Shown here one piece after another: positions 37,654 through 45,381 of a stretch of 64,000 nucleotides of DNA. A model generated the notes under the pieces. That model was not told the DNA's origin. It ran no database searches and saw only the letters and a program-made list of their open reading frames with translations. Location: NCBI RefSeq assembly GCF_000347775.1, contig NZ_APAT01000005.1:124001-188000 (forward strand), read 5' to 3'. The translations under genes and the position numbers were made by a program. This DNA comes from Marinobacter santoriniensis NKSG1 (GTDB lineage: Bacteria > Pseudomonadota > Gammaproteobacteria > Pseudomonadales > Oleiphilaceae). How positions within the stretch are numbered: position 1 is the stretch's first letter; each line of letters starts with the position of its first letter.

Positions 37654-38808
37654 TCAGTCTCCCAGACGTTTACAGATGGCATCGCCAATCTCGCGGGTCC
37701 CCCGCTGAGTGCCGGCATTTTCCGCAAGATCCGCGGCCACGGCATCGAATAACTCCTTGGCGGCAGAGGCGAGGGTCGGATCTTTACGACTCAGCCAGTC
37801 CAGCATCCGCGCGGTGGTGAACAGCATGGCGGTCGGGTCAGCAAGACCCTGGCCGGCGATGTCCGGAGCGCTGCCATGGGTTGGTTCGAACATGGACGGC
37901 ATATCCGGATCGGTCGGGTTCAGGTTGCACGAAGGTGCCACCCCCATTCCACCTGAAAGCACCGCGGCCAGATCGGTGAGAATGTCGCCCTGGAGGTTGC
38001 TGGCCACCACGACATCGAACGCCCAGGGACTCTGGACGAATTTCATGCACGCTGCATCCACGAGTTCATGATGGGTGGCCACATCCGGATACTCTTCCGC
38101 GATTTCCTCGAAGACCTCGGTATACATATCGCCCCAGTAGCGCAGGGCGTTGCGCTTGGTAATGACACAGACCTGGCTCTCCCGGGTGCTGCCGTCCAGG
38201 GTTCGGAAACTGCGTGTGTTACCTTCCTTGGCCCGTTGTTCCGCCCGGCGGCGGGCCTGCTCGAAACCGTAACGAATGATGCGATCCGTTGCCTTGCGGG
38301 TAAAAACCTCCATTTGTGTTGCCACTTCATCGGGGGTTCCTTTCCGCAGTCGACCGCCCTGACTGACATACTCGCCTTCGCTGTTTTCGCGGATCACCAG
38401 CATGTCGATGTCTTTGGCGCGTTCATCCGCCAGATACTGCCGGGCGCCGGGAAGGAGTCGGGCCGGGCGCTCACACACCCACTGGTCGAAGTTCTTGCGC
38501 ATGTCGAGCAGCGGTGCCAGCGAGATGCTGTCCGGTAACAGGTAGCGGCCAGGGTCGTCCACCGGTCCCGGATCGCCCAGCGCACCGAGCAGGATGGCAT
38601 CGTACTGCTGCAATTGCTCAAGCGCGTCTGCCGGCCAGGATTCACCATGCTCCTCATGCCAGGCGTGAGAGGGCCACGGGAAGCGTTTCCATTCCAGTGC
38701 CAGTCCGTGCTTTGATCGCAGAACTTCAAGGCAACGCACAGACTCCGCCACCACTTCCGGGCCGATACCGTCGCCGGGGGTCACGGCAATGCGGGTTGGT
38801 TGCACCAT
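37654..38808 (-). CDS. Tartrate / D-malate dehydrogenase family protein
   Basis: A 384-residue NAD-dependent beta-decarboxylating dehydrogenase of the isocitrate/isopropylmalate dehydrogenase superfamily. Signatures are the N-terminal TPGDGIGPEV, the substrate region LDMRKNFDQWVCERPARLLPG, VIRENSEGEY, and the metal-binding SNLQGDILTDLAA with THGSAPDIAGQ. The pattern RENSEGEYxxxGG places it with tartrate dehydrogenase (TtuC) and D-malate dehydrogenase (DmlA) rather than LeuB or Icd. Substrate not fixed. Confidence 0.85.
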   Translation of the reverse strand: MVQPTRIAVTPGDGIGPEVVAESVRCLEVLRSKHGLALEWKRFPWPSHAWHEEHGESWPADALEQLQQYDAILLGALGDPGPVDDPGRYLLPDSISLAPLLDMRKNFDQWVCERPARLLPGARQYLADERAKDIDMLVIRENSEGEYVSQGGRLRKGTPDEVATQMEVFTRKATDRIIRYGFEQARRRAEQRAKEGNTRSFRTLDGSTRESQVCVITKRNALRYWGDMYTEVFEEIAEEYPDVATHHELVDAACMKFVQSPWAFDVVVASNLQGDILTDLAAVLSGGMGVAPSCNLNPTDPDMPSMFEPTHGSAPDIAGQGLADPTAMLFTTARMLDWLSRKDPTLASAAKELFDAVAADLAENAGTQRGTREIGDAICKRLGD

Positions 38809-38882
38809 TCCGGAGACTCCTTTTTAGATTGGGTGCGTATAAACAACAAAATCAGTGTAGTCACGTGGCGCGGGGTTGCCAC

Positions 38883-38940
38883 CGTTTGACATCGTTTGAC
38901 GCATACGTGGTTTTACCAAGGAGGGGGCTGCCGTTATAGT
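38883..38940 (+). promoter_or_regulatory. Promoter with tandem 10-bp repeats upstream of EAL gene
   Basis: TTTACC (38912-38917), 17 bases, TATAGT (38935-38940) forms a good sigma70 promoter with a start near 38947. Just upstream, CGTTTGAC is repeated at 38883-38890 and 38893-38900, exactly one helical turn apart, which suggests an activator site. Confidence 0.5.
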
Positions 38941-39000
38941 GGGGTAAAAATGAATGCCAGATGCCATAATTTCGTCTCGCGAGAGACTGCTGGAGTTGAA

Positions 39001-39765
39001 GTGAACCAACCTGCTGTATTGTTTGACGAATCCCACTGTGATCAATGTGCCTGCGGGGAAGGGTTGGATTTTTCCTTCAGCTTTGCCTTCCAGCCGATCG
39101 TCGATGCGGTCAACAAAACCGTGTTTGCCCATGAGGCGCTGGTTCGGGGGCCTGAAGGCGAGGGGGCCATGTCGGTTCTTTCCCGGGTCAACGAGAAAAA
39201 CCGGTATTCCTTCGATCAGATCTGCCGGGTGAAGGCCGTCAAGCTGGCATCGCGGCTCGGGATGGAGTCGATGCTGAGTATCAACTTCATGCCCAATGCG
39301 GTCTATCAGGCCGAGTATTGCATCCGGACGACGCTGGCCGCCGCCAAGACCTACAATTTTGATACCCGTAAAATCATCTTTGAACTCACAGAGAATGAGA
39401 ATCTGTCCTCCGTCGAACACCTCGTGTCGATTATCGAGGCCTATCAGGAGATGGGGTTCAGCACTGCCATTGACGACTTTGGTGCGGGCTATTCCCGCTA
39501 TAAAATCATGATGGCCAGTCCTCCGGACTTGCTGAAACTTGATATGGGACTTGTCCGCAATGTCCACGAAGAGCCGAATAAGCAGGCGGTAGTCGCCGGC
39601 ATCATCAGCATGATGGAACGGCTGGGCGGTCGAATCATCGCCGAGGGCGTGGAAACCAAGGAAGAGTATTTCTGGCTGCGCTCACAGGGAATCGATCTCT
39701 ATCAGGGGTTCCTGTTCGCCAAACCGGGCTTTGAAACACTGCCCGACGTGAACTTTCCAGACTGA
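39001..39765 (+). CDS. Stand-alone EAL-domain c-di-GMP phosphodiesterase
   Basis: A 254-residue protein that is almost only an EAL domain, expected to hydrolyse cyclic di-GMP to pGpG. The catalytic set appears complete: EALVRG, the Asn in LSINFMPNA, ELTENE, DDFGAGYS, LKLD, AEGVET and YQGFLFAKP. A short N-terminal segment carries HCDQCACGEG (C-x2-C-x-C), a possible metal or redox site. GTG 39001 is chosen because GGAG lies five bases upstream and the predicted transcript begins near 38947. ATG 38950 is the alternative and would add 17 residues. Confidence 0.83.
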   Translation: MNQPAVLFDESHCDQCACGEGLDFSFSFAFQPIVDAVNKTVFAHEALVRGPEGEGAMSVLSRVNEKNRYSFDQICRVKAVKLASRLGMESMLSINFMPNAVYQAEYCIRTTLAAAKTYNFDTRKIIFELTENENLSSVEHLVSIIEAYQEMGFSTAIDDFGAGYSRYKIMMASPPDLLKLDMGLVRNVHEEPNKQAVVAGIISMMERLGGRIIAEGVETKEEYFWLRSQGIDLYQGFLFAKPGFETLPDVNFPD

Positions 39766-39798
39766 ATGACCTAACCATCACCAATTTCGGGGCCTCAC

Positions 39799-40155
39799 GT
39801 GTTATACCGGATTATTACAGTCATCGGAGCACTGGTCTTTGTGGTGGCGCTGTTCGCGCTGATCTGGTTTTTCTGTCGGAAATTCCTGGAACACCACGGC
39901 GTGACGGATCAGGTGTCTGACCGGGCCACGGTTCTGGCCACATGGACGTTTGCGGGTGTGAGCGTGGGCCTTGTATTCGTCGTGGTCGGCGCATTTGTGC
40001 TTGGCCCCTGGGCGTTCTACCGCACGCTCCGGGGGCATGGCGTGAATATTTCCGACGCCGCCGCCATCTGGTGGGGCTTCGGGATCGTACTCGCCTCCCT
40101 GAGCCTAACTGCCGCCGGCTTCTTCGGTTTTCTGGTTGCTGTCGGAGCCTACTAA
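39799..40155 (+). CDS. Small three-helix membrane protein
   Basis: A 118-residue integral membrane protein with three hydrophobic segments (about 5-26, 48-70 and 88-114). There is no recognised domain and few charged residues apart from the first cytoplasmic or periplasmic loop (CRKFLEHHGVTDQVSD). GTG start. Its last four bases overlap the stop of the convergent LysR gene. Function unknown. Confidence 0.65.
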   Translation: MLYRIITVIGALVFVVALFALIWFFCRKFLEHHGVTDQVSDRATVLATWTFAGVSVGLVFVVVGAFVLGPWAFYRTLRGHGVNISDAAAIWWGFGIVLASLSLTAAGFFGFLVAVGAY

Positions 40156-41045
40156 CTCACCGCCTTGAGCTGATCCCGGAACCACACCAGCGCCGGTTCC
40201 TTCTCATAGGGTTTGTGCCAGTAGAGATGCACATCCAGTGCAGGCAGGTCTGCGGGTGGGTCCATGATCTCGATACCAGACCGTTCCGCAATAATACGGG
40301 CGTAGGTTTCCGGCATGGTCAGCAGCAGGTTGGTGTCCTCGACCACCCTGCACGCCGCGAAGTAATGCTGACACCGGAGGCGGATGTTGCGGCGAACCCC
40401 CAGCCGGGACAGCTCGAAATCCTCGATGCCCGGTCCTTCCGTGCGCGACGACACCAATACGTGCTTTGCTGCCAGATAATCCGCCATGTTGAGGCCATTC
40501 TGGATCAGGGGGTGCTCCCGTCTTGCCAGAACCACCAGGCGATCCCGGCGCAGGAGTTCATGACTGGTCTGGTTACTGACCGGCAGCAGCACATCGACCG
40601 CAAAATCGAGCTTGCCGGCCGCCAGTTGGGTTTCCATATCCCGACGGGGAATGCGCTGGGAGACAATTTCGAGTTCGGGATAGCCGTTCAGTCTTTCCAT
40701 CAGGCGTGGCAGGAACGTCGATTCGAGGACATCCCGCAAACCCAGGGAATAGGTTTTCCGGTGAGTGGCAGGATCAAAGGCATGAAACTGATTCACGGCG
40801 CTTTGTATCTGCGTCAGCCCCGGCCTCATTGATTCCAGGAACCGGCGAGCCAGGGGCGTGGGCACCATCTGATTGCCCTGCCGGGTGAACAGCGGGTCGT
40901 TAAAGTGTTCCCGAAGCCTGGAGAGCGAGTGGCTCACGGCCGGTTGGGTGAGATGCAATGCCTTTGCCGCACGGGTCAGACTGCCCTCCCGGTAAATGGT
41001 GTCGAACACGTGCAGAAGATTCAGGTCCAGGCGATTCAGAGCCAT
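40152..41045 (-). CDS. LysR-family transcriptional regulator
   Basis: A 297-residue regulator with an N-terminal winged helix (LDLNLLHVFDTIYREGSLTRAAKALHLTQPAVSHSLSRLREHFNDPLF) and a C-terminal ligand-binding domain. ATG 41045 (MALNRLDLNLL) is the family-typical start. An upstream in-frame start at 41075 would add ten residues. It is divergent from the acyl-CoA dehydrogenase operon, so it is probably its regulator. The inverted repeat at 41134-41166 is a candidate site. Confidence 0.9.
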   Translation of the reverse strand: MALNRLDLNLLHVFDTIYREGSLTRAAKALHLTQPAVSHSLSRLREHFNDPLFTRQGNQMVPTPLARRFLESMRPGLTQIQSAVNQFHAFDPATHRKTYSLGLRDVLESTFLPRLMERLNGYPELEIVSQRIPRRDMETQLAAGKLDFAVDVLLPVSNQTSHELLRRDRLVVLARREHPLIQNGLNMADYLAAKHVLVSSRTEGPGIEDFELSRLGVRRNIRLRCQHYFAACRVVEDTNLLLTMPETYARIIAERSGIEIMDPPADLPALDVHLYWHKPYEKEPALVWFRDQLKAVS

Positions 41046-41133
41046 AATCAAGATCCGTTTACCAAATAAGCCCACGTAATGATAAAGGATAAGAATAATT
41101 CAGTCGCGTAATAGTTTGCTCAACCCTAGACTG

Positions 41134-41166
41134 AAATCATCGCGCGAACGAACGCGCTGGTGATTT
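41134..41166. promoter_or_regulatory. Large inverted repeat in LysR/acyl-CoA dehydrogenase intergenic region
   Basis: AAATCAT-CGCGCG (41134-41146) pairs with CGCGC-TGG-TGATTT (41153-41166), with one bulge and an AACGAA centre. It lies just before the ribosome site of the dehydrogenase gene. It may be a LysR operator or a 5'-leader hairpin. Confidence 0.4.
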
Positions 41167-41188
41167 CCGAGTGAACGAGGATCAGTCA

Positions 41189-42400
41189 ATGGATTTCAAC
41201 ATTTCCGACAAGGGTCAGGATTACCTCAACCGTGTGAAGCAGTTCATGAAGGAGGAGATCTATCCTGTCGAAGAGCAGTACCACAAAGAACTGGCTGCTC
41301 AGGACGACCGATGGGTAGTACTGCCGATCATCCGGGAACTGAAAGAAAAGGCGAAGGCCCAGGGCCTCTGGAACATGTTCTTTCCCGACGACAAGTACGG
41401 ATGCGGCCTGCTCAACTCCGACTATGCCCTGATTGCTGAAGAAACCGGTCGCAGTTTCATTGCCCCGGAAATCTTCAACTGCAATGCCCCGGACACCGGC
41501 AATATGGAAGTGTTGATCCACTATGGCTCAGAGGAGCAGAAGGCAGAATGGCTTCCCCGACTGCTCAGTGGTGAGATCCGCTCGGCTTTCTGCATGACCG
41601 AACCGGGCGTTGCGTCCTCCGACGCGACGAACATGGAAGCGACGGCTGTCGTTGACGGTGACGAAGTGGTCCTGAACGGGCGCAAATGGTGGAGCACCGG
41701 CATCGGTCATCCCGATTGCAAGGTCGGTATCTTCATGGGCCTGACAGATCCGGATGCCCACAAACATCGCCGCCATTCCATGGTGTTGGTGCCGCTGGAC
41801 AGCCCGGGTGTGAAAATCGAACGGATGCTGCCGGTATTTGGGGCCTACGATGAGCCGTACGGTCACGGTGAGGTAGTCTTCGATAATGTCCGGCTCCCCA
41901 AGAGTGCGTTCATCGCAGGCCCTGGCCGAGGGTTTGAAATTGCCCAGGGACGCCTGGGCCCGGGACGTGTTCACCACTGCATGCGAGCCATTGGCGCCGC
42001 CGAGCGTACCCTGGAGTTGCTGATCAATCGTGCAACCACGCGGGAAGCGTTTGGTCGTCCTATCGCCAAGCTGGGCGGCAACCCGGACATCATCGCCAAT
42101 GCCCGGATGGCCATTGAGCAGGCGCGGCTTCTGACCCTCAAGTGTGCCTGGGCGCTGGATACCAAAGGCATTATGGGGGCCTTGCAGGAGGTATCGATGA
42201 TCAAGGCGGTGGTGCCGTCGATGTTGCAGAAGATCGTCGATGATGCAATCCAGATCCACGGCGGCGCCGGTGTCAGCGATGATGACTTCGCACTGACCCA
42301 GTTGTTTGCCTATGCTCGGGTGTTGCGACTGGCGGATGGACCGGACGAAGTTCATCGGGCTATGGTGGCTCGGCTGGAGCTTCGGAAGTATAAATCCTGA
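41189..42400 (+). CDS. Acyl-CoA dehydrogenase, ACAD10/ACAD11 type
   Basis: A 403-residue FAD-dependent acyl-CoA dehydrogenase. The segment APEIFNCNAPDTGNMEVL and the flavin-binding FCMTEPGVASSDATN match the ACAD10/ACAD11/LvaC subgroup. So does the C-terminal LADGPDEVH, where Asp stands at the usual catalytic-base position in place of the YEGT Glu. This subgroup acts with an APH-like kinase on 4-hydroxyacyl-CoAs, as in mammals and the P. putida levulinate pathway. Here the kinase is encoded two genes downstream. ATG 41189 follows GAGG. First gene of the operon and divergent from lysR. Confidence 0.88.
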   Translation: MDFNISDKGQDYLNRVKQFMKEEIYPVEEQYHKELAAQDDRWVVLPIIRELKEKAKAQGLWNMFFPDDKYGCGLLNSDYALIAEETGRSFIAPEIFNCNAPDTGNMEVLIHYGSEEQKAEWLPRLLSGEIRSAFCMTEPGVASSDATNMEATAVVDGDEVVLNGRKWWSTGIGHPDCKVGIFMGLTDPDAHKHRRHSMVLVPLDSPGVKIERMLPVFGAYDEPYGHGEVVFDNVRLPKSAFIAGPGRGFEIAQGRLGPGRVHHCMRAIGAAERTLELLINRATTREAFGRPIAKLGGNPDIIANARMAIEQARLLTLKCAWALDTKGIMGALQEVSMIKAVVPSMLQKIVDDAIQIHGGAGVSDDDFALTQLFAYARVLRLADGPDEVHRAMVARLELRKYKS

Positions 42401-42430
42401 GCCGAGTTACAGGCAGGTAGTCTGGTGCCG

Positions 42431-42545
42431 GGGAGTAGGTGGGATACAGGATCTGAAACACGCTCCTTCGGCACGTCCGTGTGACGCTTGGGCTCCGCCA
42501 TCCATGGCTCCGCACAGTTTCAGAAAGCGTAGCCCACCTGCTCCC
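42431..42545 (+). repeat. Structured intergenic repeat, copy 1
   Basis: A 115-base element. Its 29-base arms (42431-42459 and 42517-42545, starting GGGAG and ending CTCCC) pair apart from two single mismatches and one five-base internal loop. The enclosed core has two small hairpins, GCACGTCCGTGTG (42471-42483) and GCCATCCATGGC (42497-42508). The core aligns with copy 3 in the same orientation and with copy 2 in reverse. Confidence 0.85.
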
Positions 42546-42590
42546 TCCAACGCTTGGAGCTGGATTCTCTGAAAGATTACTGGAGGGTCT

Positions 42591-42707
42591 GGGAGTTGCT
42601 TCCGGGTTGGCCTGCCAAAACTGTGCGGAGCCATGGATGGCGGAGCCCAAGCGCCCATGGATGGCCGAAGGAGCGGGTTTTGGCAGGCCAACCCGGAAGC
42701 AGCTCTT
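42591..42707 (-). repeat. Structured intergenic repeat, copy 2 (inverted)
   Basis: A 117-base element with a perfect 25-base outer stem (42597-42621 with 42677-42701), extended by wobble pairs to 42591-42707 and starting with GGGAG. The core between the arms is the reverse complement of the copy 1 core (42460-42516) with few changes, including GCCATGGATGGC and CCCATGGATGGCC hairpins. It ends 51 bases before the SDR gene. A 45-base spacer with a small CTCCAA/TTGGAG hairpin separates it from copy 1. Confidence 0.85.
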
Positions 42708-42758
42708 ACTCCGTATCAAAAAGAACACAAACTCCAAACTTAATGGAGAGGAACAACG

Positions 42759-43580
42759 ATGACACAGAGAATTTTTATCACGGGCGGCGCCTCTGGCCTC
42801 GGCCGGGCCATTGCATTGCGTTACGCCAAAGAGGGCGCGCGGGTCTGTATCGGGGATATCAGCCCGGAGCAGGGCGTTGCTGTTGAACAGGAGATCAACA
42901 ACGCCGGTGGTGAAGGCTATTTTGTCGAATGCGACGTACGCCGTCTGACCGACTTCGAGAAGGTCCGGGACGACCTGGCCCAGAAGTGGGGCGGTGTGGA
43001 CGTGGTTGTGAACAACGCTGGCGTGGCGTCGGCAGGCTCCATCGAAGATACCACCATGGCCGACTGGGAATGGATTCTGGATATCAACGTGCTGGGCGTC
43101 GTGCGTGGCTGTAAGGCCTTTACGCCACTGTTCAAGCAGCAGGGCGCCGGTGCCTTCGTGAACATTGCTTCCATGGCCGGCCTGATGCTGGCACCGTTGA
43201 TGGACAGCTACAACGTATCCAAGGCAGGTGTGATTGCCCTGTCCGAAACCATCAGCCAGGAACTCAGGGACTCCGGCATCCACGTCAGCTGCGTATGCCC
43301 AGCCTTCTTCCAGACCAACCTGACAAGTACCATGCGGTCGGATATTCCCGGCATCCAGCAGAACGTCAACAAACTCATGAAACGTTCCAGCATCACCGCC
43401 GACGACGTTGCCGAGGACATTTTTCGGAGCGTGAAAGACAAGAGCTTCTGGGTACTGCCGCACGCCAAAGAACGACGCATGTGGGTTCTCAAACGCCATG
43501 CACCCTGGGCGTTTGACTGGCTGATGCATCAGGAAAGCAAGCGCTGGATGAGCAAGATGGGTGGCAAGGCCAACGCCTGA
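42759..43580 (+). CDS. SDR-family oxidoreductase
   Basis: A 273-residue classical short-chain dehydrogenase/reductase: TGGASGLGRAIA cofactor loop at the N-terminus, NNAGVAS, catalytic Ser in NIASMAG, and Tyr/Lys in YNVSKAG. A C-terminal tail (KERRMWVLKRHAPWAFDW) may be an amphipathic membrane anchor. In this operon it probably oxidises a hydroxyacyl intermediate to a ketone, which is inference from context. GAGAGGAAC precedes the ATG. The gap upstream holds repeat copies 1 and 2. Confidence 0.87.
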   Translation: MTQRIFITGGASGLGRAIALRYAKEGARVCIGDISPEQGVAVEQEINNAGGEGYFVECDVRRLTDFEKVRDDLAQKWGGVDVVVNNAGVASAGSIEDTTMADWEWILDINVLGVVRGCKAFTPLFKQQGAGAFVNIASMAGLMLAPLMDSYNVSKAGVIALSETISQELRDSGIHVSCVCPAFFQTNLTSTMRSDIPGIQQNVNKLMKRSSITADDVAEDIFRSVKDKSFWVLPHAKERRMWVLKRHAPWAFDWLMHQESKRWMSKMGGKANA

Positions 43581-43610
43581 CTGGCCCTGACAGACCACAG
43601 GAGAGAGTGA

Positions 43611-44675
43611 ATGACACAGATCGATCAGGCCGTGGACATCCGCGAAGGTGAGGAGCTGGATGTTGCTGCGGTAGACCGTTTCATGAAACAGGCCATTCCC
43701 GACCTTGAGGGTTCGCCTTCTATCAAGCAGTACCCGGGCGGGGCTTCCAACCTGACGTATCAGGTGGATTACGGGGAGCGCTCCTACGTTCTCCGGCGAC
43801 CGCCCTTCGGCAAGATTGCCAAGTCTGCCCACGACATGCTGCGCGAAGCCCGCGTGATGCAGGCACTGAAGCCTGTTTACCCCTATGTGCCGAACATCGT
43901 TGCAACCTGTGACGACCATGACGTTCTGGGCTGCGATTTCTACGTTATGGAGCGATTGAAGGGCATCATTCTTCGGCAGGACTTCCCCGGGGATTTCGAG
44001 TTGAGCGAGGCGGACACCCGCAAGCTCTGTCTGAACGTGATCGACAAACTGGTGGATCTGCATCGTGTGGATGCTCATGCCGCTGGGCTCGACAAGCTCG
44101 GCAAGGGTGCAGGCTACGTGCAGCGTCAGATCGGTGGCTGGAGTGACCGCTTCCGGAAGGCGCGTACCGACGACGTTGGCGATTTCGAGGCAGTCATGGG
44201 ATGGCTCCATGACAAGATGCCGGAAGACATTGCCCAGGTCGTGATCCATAACGATTTCCGCTTCGACAACGTGGTCCTTAACCCGGACAACCCGTTTGAG
44301 GTGATCGGCGTTCTGGACTGGGAAATGGCCACCATCGGCGACCCGCTGATGGATCTGGGCAACAGTCTGGCGTACTGGATCGAGGCCGACGATGAAGGGC
44401 CCTTCCAGATGCTCCGGCGCCAGCCTACCCATCGCCCCGGTATGCTGACCCGGAAGGAAGTGGTCGACTACTACATGGAACGATCGGGTTTCAGGGCGGA
44501 TAACTTCGATTTCTATGAAATCTACGGCCTGTTCCGGCTGGCTGTCATCGTTCAGCAAATCTACTACCGCTACTACCACGGCCAGACCAGTGACAAACGG
44601 TTTGCGGCCTTCGGCCATGCTGCCAATTATCTGGAAAAGCGGTGCCAGCGGCTGATCAGCGAGAGCACTCTGTAA
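43611..44675 (+). CDS. APH-family kinase, ACAD10/ACAD11 N-terminal type
   Basis: A 354-residue aminoglycoside-phosphotransferase-fold kinase. The N-lobe has GGASNLTYQV and YVLRRPPFGKI. The catalytic loop is IHNDFRFDNVV and the metal-binding segment LDWEMATIGDPLMDLG. The N-lobe resembles the kinase half of ACAD11 and LvaA, which phosphorylate the 4-hydroxyl of 4-hydroxyacyl-CoAs, rather than antibiotic-resistance kinases. AGGAGAG precedes the ATG. The stop overlaps the next start by one base. Confidence 0.87.
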   Translation: MTQIDQAVDIREGEELDVAAVDRFMKQAIPDLEGSPSIKQYPGGASNLTYQVDYGERSYVLRRPPFGKIAKSAHDMLREARVMQALKPVYPYVPNIVATCDDHDVLGCDFYVMERLKGIILRQDFPGDFELSEADTRKLCLNVIDKLVDLHRVDAHAAGLDKLGKGAGYVQRQIGGWSDRFRKARTDDVGDFEAVMGWLHDKMPEDIAQVVIHNDFRFDNVVLNPDNPFEVIGVLDWEMATIGDPLMDLGNSLAYWIEADDEGPFQMLRRQPTHRPGMLTRKEVVDYYMERSGFRADNFDFYEIYGLFRLAVIVQQIYYRYYHGQTSDKRFAAFGHAANYLEKRCQRLISESTL

Positions 44676-45364
44676 TGGCAACGGTGTATCTCATCCGGCA
44701 CGGACAGGCGAGCTTTGGCAAGGACAATTACGATCAGCTTTCACCAAGAGGCTGGGAGCAGGGGCAGGTGCTGGGGCGCTGGCTGGCGGGCAAAGTAACT
44801 CCGTCAGCGGTGTTTGGCGGCGATATGGAGCGTCATCGGGAGACCGTCGAAGCCATCGCGTCGGGATTCGGTCAGAGCCTCCCGGACATGCAGGTGGTGG
44901 AGGGACTCAACGAATTTGACCATATGCAGGTGGTTGAACGCCTGAAACCCGAGTGGGCGGACCGGCAGGTCATGGCCCGCGATATGGCCGCTTTCCCGAA
45001 ACCCGCCCGGGCGTTCCAGCAGGTGTTCGAGAAGGCGATGGCGCGCTGGATCGGCGGTGAATACGACGCCGAATATTCGGAAACCTGGAATGCGTTCCAG
45101 CATCGTGTCGTGACCGCGCTTGAGGAACTGATCCGCTACGCCGATGGCGGGGATATGCTGGTTTCGACCTCTGGCGGGCCCATTGCCGTTATCGCCCAGC
45201 ATGTACTGGGGCTGTCTGATGAGAAGGCGCTGGCGGTGAACAATGTCATCGCCAACACCAGCGTCTCGCGTCTGCTGTACTCCGGCAGTCGTCGCAGCCT
45301 TGCAGTATTCAATAATTACAGCCACCTGGAAGCGGAAGACCCCGCCCTGGTGACATTTCGATAA
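44675..45364 (+). CDS. Histidine phosphatase family protein
   Basis: A 229-residue branch-1 histidine phosphatase (phosphoglycerate mutase fold) with the N-terminal catalytic LIRHGQASFG and a second His region later. Start ATG 44675 overlaps the kinase stop (TAATG), so expression is coupled to the kinase. It may remove phosphate from a side product or intermediate of the kinase/dehydrogenase pair, but substrate and role are inference. Confidence 0.85.
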   Translation: MATVYLIRHGQASFGKDNYDQLSPRGWEQGQVLGRWLAGKVTPSAVFGGDMERHRETVEAIASGFGQSLPDMQVVEGLNEFDHMQVVERLKPEWADRQVMARDMAAFPKPARAFQQVFEKAMARWIGGEYDAEYSETWNAFQHRVVTALEELIRYADGGDMLVSTSGGPIAVIAQHVLGLSDEKALAVNNVIANTSVSRLLYSGSRRSLAVFNNYSHLEAEDPALVTFR

Positions 45365-45381
45365 AACCTTGAGAGGAATCC

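Noticed and set aside
42545..42559. CTCCAA/TTGGAG hairpin between repeat copies as a terminator
   Set aside because: Six-pair stem with no T run. More likely part of the spacer.
42431..42707. Integron attC sites or a CRISPR array as explanation for the repeats
   Set aside because: No conserved attC core triplets, no integrase, and no regular repeat-spacer pattern. The elements are cruciform and in opposite orientations.
43611..44675. Antibiotic-resistance aminoglycoside phosphotransferase
   Set aside because: Only the fold is shared. The N-lobe sequence and the operon partner place it with ACAD11/LvaA-type kinases.
42360..44681. A 773-codon open frame on the minus strand opposite the dehydrogenase/SDR/kinase operon
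   Set aside because: It is the antisense of three well-conserved genes, has no domain, lacks a ribosome site, and is explained by GC-rich codon bias.
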